A DNA stretch of 9,237 nucleotides. Source: an uncultured Caulobacterales bacterium. Lineage in GTDB: Bacteria; Pseudomonadota; Alphaproteobacteria; Caulobacterales; Maricaulaceae. A program made the position numbers and the translations under genes. The notes below the pieces were generated by a model. It was not told the origin of the DNA. It was given only the letters and a program-made list of their open reading frames with translations, and made no database searches. The stretch is from assembly GCA_937981945.1 (NCBI GenBank), contig CALJNJ010000224.1:1-9237 (forward strand). Reading direction: 5' to 3'. Below are positions 7,654-9,237 of this stretch, one piece after another (position 1 is the first letter of the stretch; each line of letters opens with the position of its first letter).

Positions 7654-7682
7654 TTGACTTTTGGGAATCATCCTCATATCAG
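7654..7682 (+). promoter_or_regulatory. Sigma-70-like promoter for rpmJ
   Basis: TTGACT at 7654-7659 matches five of six -35 consensus bases. A 17-base spacer leads to TATCAG at 7677-7682, a partial -10 match. Transcription would start near 7689, giving a leader of about 30 bases before the rpmJ ATG. The -35 and spacing are good; the -10 is weak, as is common in alphaproteobacteria. Confidence 0.5.
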
Positions 7683-7719
7683 GCGCTTTCGAATTTAAAC
7701 GATAAGAAAGTGCAAGACC

Positions 7720-7845
7720 ATGAAAGTCCGCAGCTCTTTGAAATCTTTGAAAAAACGTCACCGCGACTGCCAAGTTGTGCGCCGCAAAGGACGTCTTTAC
7801 GTTATCAATAAAACAGACCCGCGTTTTAAAGCCCGCCAAGGGTAA
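7720..7845 (+). CDS. rpmJ: 50S ribosomal protein L36 (zinc-independent form)
   Basis: The 41-residue product starts [17 protein letters not shown] and ends [15 protein letters not shown]36 sits in the large ribosomal subunit and helps stabilise 23S rRNA folding. It is very basic. Only one cysteine, Cys17, is present, so the Cys-Cys-Cys-His zinc site of the 37-38 residue form is absent. This C-minus type, about 41 residues long, is the usual one in alphaproteobacteria and is not evidence of damage. The ribosome binding site is weak (purine-rich GATAAGAAAG is ten or more bases upstream). The gene is preceded by a promoter and followed by a TPR protein gene 78 bases later, probably on the same transcript. 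Confidence 0.96.
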   Translation: MKVRSSLKSLKKRHRDCQVVRRKGRLYVINKTDPRFKARQG

Positions 7846-7855
7846 AAATGCTGTG

Positions 7856-7869
7856 ACAGCTTCGGCTGT
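7856..7869 (+). other. C(UUCG)G tetraloop hairpin between rpmJ and the TPR gene
   Basis: ACAGC and GCTGT form a perfect five-pair stem closing a TTCG loop, giving the exceptionally stable cUUCGg tetraloop. It begins ten bases after the rpmJ stop. No T run follows, so it is not a standard intrinsic terminator. It could protect the 3' end of a short rpmJ RNA or mark a processing site that lets rpmJ be expressed above the TPR gene. The hairpin is visible; the role is inference. Confidence 0.4.
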
Positions 7870-7923
7870 ATCTGATGTCGCCTCTTGCCAAATTTGGTCG
7901 GGGGCGTCAGTGTATTTGGGCGT

Positions 7924-8586
7924 ATGAAATTTATTGTTCCCATATTCCTTCTGAGTGTGTTTGTAACAGCACCTGCGCAAGCACAGATATTGGATAAATT
8001 GCCGGAAATCGACATCCCGGATGCAATCAATAAATTGGACGAAAAGCTCGAAGAAGCGCTTGAGAAACCCAAAGATTACTCCCATTTGCCACCGGCTGCC
8101 GAGCGCGAAGCTCGGCTGAAGGATTTATTCCGCAAATTAAAAAAAGAAGACGATGCTGATACGGCTAATCTCGTGGCCGAAGAAATCTGGGCAGTGTGGC
8201 TGGATTCAGGATCTGCCAGCGTTGATCTGGTGCTTCGCCGTGCAACGGCTGCGGACCGTGCCGGCAATAAAGAGCTGGCAAGACGCCTGTATGATAATGT
8301 GACGACGCTGGAACCGGATTATGCCGAGGGATGGTCGCGCTCGGGGCGTTTAGCGTTTGAAGAAGAAGATTATGACAGGGCTGTGGTTGAAATTACCAAA
8401 GCTTTGATCATTGAGCCCCGACATTTTTACGCGCTCTGGACTCTCGGTAATTTACTCGAGAACCTTAATCGGCGGGATGAAGCTCTCGCAGCGTATCAAG
8501 AAGCTCACGCGGTTTATCCGGCGATGAAGACCGTCAAAGAACGGATGGAGCTTTTGGAAAGCTATGTGGCCGGGGACGTGCTTTAG
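7924..8586 (+). CDS. Exported tetratricopeptide repeat protein
   Basis: The 220-residue protein has a signal peptide (residues 1-20, cleavage at AQA|QILD), so it is probably periplasmic. Residues 22-75 are charged and helical. Three TPR-like units follow at about 101-134, 135-168 and 169-202. The clearest reads AEGWSRSGRLAFEEEDYDRAVVEITKALIIEP, the next ALWTLGNLLENLNRRDEALAAYQEAHAVYP. TPRs usually form a superhelical surface for binding a partner protein; the partner here is unknown. I chose the ATG at 7924 because it gives the signal peptide. An in-frame TTG at 7885 would add 13 residues and has no better ribosome binding site, and none is strong at either start. The gene lies downstream of rpmJ and its stop codon overlaps that of the convergent M19 peptidase gene. 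Confidence 0.9.
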   Translation: MKFIVPIFLLSVFVTAPAQAQILDKLPEIDIPDAINKLDEKLEEALEKPKDYSHLPPAAEREARLKDLFRKLKKEDDADTANLVAEEIWAVWLDSGSASVDLVLRRATAADRAGNKELARRLYDNVTTLEPDYAEGWSRSGRLAFEEEDYDRAVVEITKALIIEPRHFYALWTLGNLLENLNRRDEALAAYQEAHAVYPAMKTVKERMELLESYVAGDVL

Positions 8587-9237
8587 TCCGGTAAGTTTTC
8601 TGACAAAAACCGTTTCACATTTTCGCCCATAACTTTGCGGATTGCGCTGTCTGAAAGACCGCGCTTTCTGAGCTCCTGCGTGATGATCGCCAGTTCGGAT
8701 GTATCGAGCTCGGTTCTGACCGTCCCGTCAAAATCAGACCCCAACGCTACGGCATCGACGCCCATTAAATTGATAGCTTGAACGATAGCGCCGGCAATAC
8801 CGGAGGGAGAAATATCGCAGATCGCGCCATTAAAATATCCAACGCCCAACAGACCGCCGGTTTTTGAAATTTTGACCAGAATATCATCCGGTAGATTACG
8901 CTTTTTTGTATTGGCACAATTCGCGCGAATTCCGCCGTGAGAGATGATAATTGGATCGTTTGACAGGGCCAAAACATCGCGAACCACTTGTTCGGAAGAG
9001 TGAGCCACATCAACAATAATGTTCATCTCCCGCATTTTGCGAACGGCGTCTTCTCCAAACGGGGTCAATCCGCCTTTGCTGCGGCCATGCAGCGACCCGC
9101 CCAGTTCATTGTCAAAGAAATGCTGTAAACCCATCATGCGGTAGCCTTCATCATAGAGACGGTCTATGTTTTCGAGCTTACCTTCGAGCGGGTGAGAGCC
9201 TTCTGTTGCCAGAACGCCAATAATTGTCCCGGGCTCT
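8583..9237 (-). CDS. M19 (renal dipeptidase family) metallopeptidase, N-terminal part outside the window
   Basis: Only the C-terminal 217 residues are visible; the frame is open to the right edge. M19 enzymes are two-zinc dipeptidases with a TIM-barrel fold that can also cleave D-residue dipeptides. In fragment numbering, TEGSH with Glu12 matches the bridging-zinc glutamate, DVAHSS with His79 and ISHGG with His100 match the second zinc site, KRNLPDD (Arg113) the substrate-binding arginine, and GSDFDG (Asp168) the catalytic aspartate region. GLTPFG at 56-61 is also typical. The missing N-terminal part should contain the first HxD zinc motif and any signal peptide, so location cannot be stated. 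The last helix (ENVKRFL) is the normal family ending. Its stop overlaps that of the TPR gene in the opposite direction. Confidence 0.93.
   Translation of the reverse strand, partial: EPGTIIGVLATEGSHPLEGKLENIDRLYDEGYRMMGLQHFFDNELGGSLHGRSKGGLTPFGEDAVRKMREMNIIVDVAHSSEQVVRDVLALSNDPIIISHGGIRANCANTKKRNLPDDILVKISKTGGLLGVGYFNGAICDISPSGIAGAIVQAINLMGVDAVALGSDFDGTVRTELDTSELAIITQELRKRGLSDSAIRKVMGENVKRFLSENLPD

Noticed and set aside
7633..8085. Minus-strand 150-codon frame across rpmJ and the TPR gene start
   Set aside because: It covers rpmJ in antisense and extends into the TPR gene; it shows no domain and no ribosome binding site.
1..9237. CRISPR array, insertion sequence, prophage, tRNA, attachment site or defence system
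   Set aside because: No spaced direct repeats, terminal inverted repeats, transposase or integrase motifs, or tRNA-like cloverleaf were seen; all the sequence is accounted for by housekeeping-type genes and short intergenic gaps.

Overview
The window looks like ordinary chromosome from an alphaproteobacterium with moderate GC. I infer this from three things: the block lptM-like lipoprotein / lysA / TIGR02302 (DUF4175) membrane protein, the short zinc-finger-less form of ribosomal protein L36 typical of alphaproteobacteria, and the codon and protein style, which resembles the Caulobacterales/Maricaulales/Hyphomonadales group (that narrower placement is a guess). I see no insertion sequence, phage gene, integrase, CRISPR array, tRNA or rRNA. 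Genes are packed tightly and no gene-free stretch exceeds 300 bases.

Region 1 (1-4126, minus strand) is read right to left as a probable operon: a 54-residue LptM-type lipoprotein, then lysA (diaminopimelate decarboxylase) three bases downstream, then a very long TIGR02302/DUF4175 membrane protein whose C-terminus runs off the left edge. Region 2 (4297-6262, plus strand) is divergent from this operon and holds an unrecognised acidic secreted protein followed by a DUF2891 lipoprotein, probably co-transcribed. Region 3 (6266-7588, minus strand) is a lytic murein transglycosylase lipoprotein with a C-terminal peptidoglycan-binding domain, convergent with the DUF2891 gene. Region 4 (7654-8586, plus strand) is rpmJ with a visible sigma-70-like promoter, a C(UUCG)G hairpin, and an exported TPR protein. 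Region 5 (8583-9237, minus strand) is the C-terminal part of an M19 (renal dipeptidase family) metallopeptidase whose stop codon overlaps that of the TPR gene.

A shared theme is the cell envelope. lysA can supply lysine and consumes meso-diaminopimelate, which is also the peptidoglycan cross-linking amino acid. The transglycosylase cuts glycan strands, the M19 enzyme cleaves dipeptides, LptM homologues help mature the LPS translocon, and three proteins are predicted outer-membrane lipoproteins. That is a grouping by theme, not proof of a joint system. I found no convincing novel system. The best candidates for follow-up are the unrecognised secreted protein paired with the DUF2891 lipoprotein, and the lysA-linked TIGR02302 protein of unknown function.
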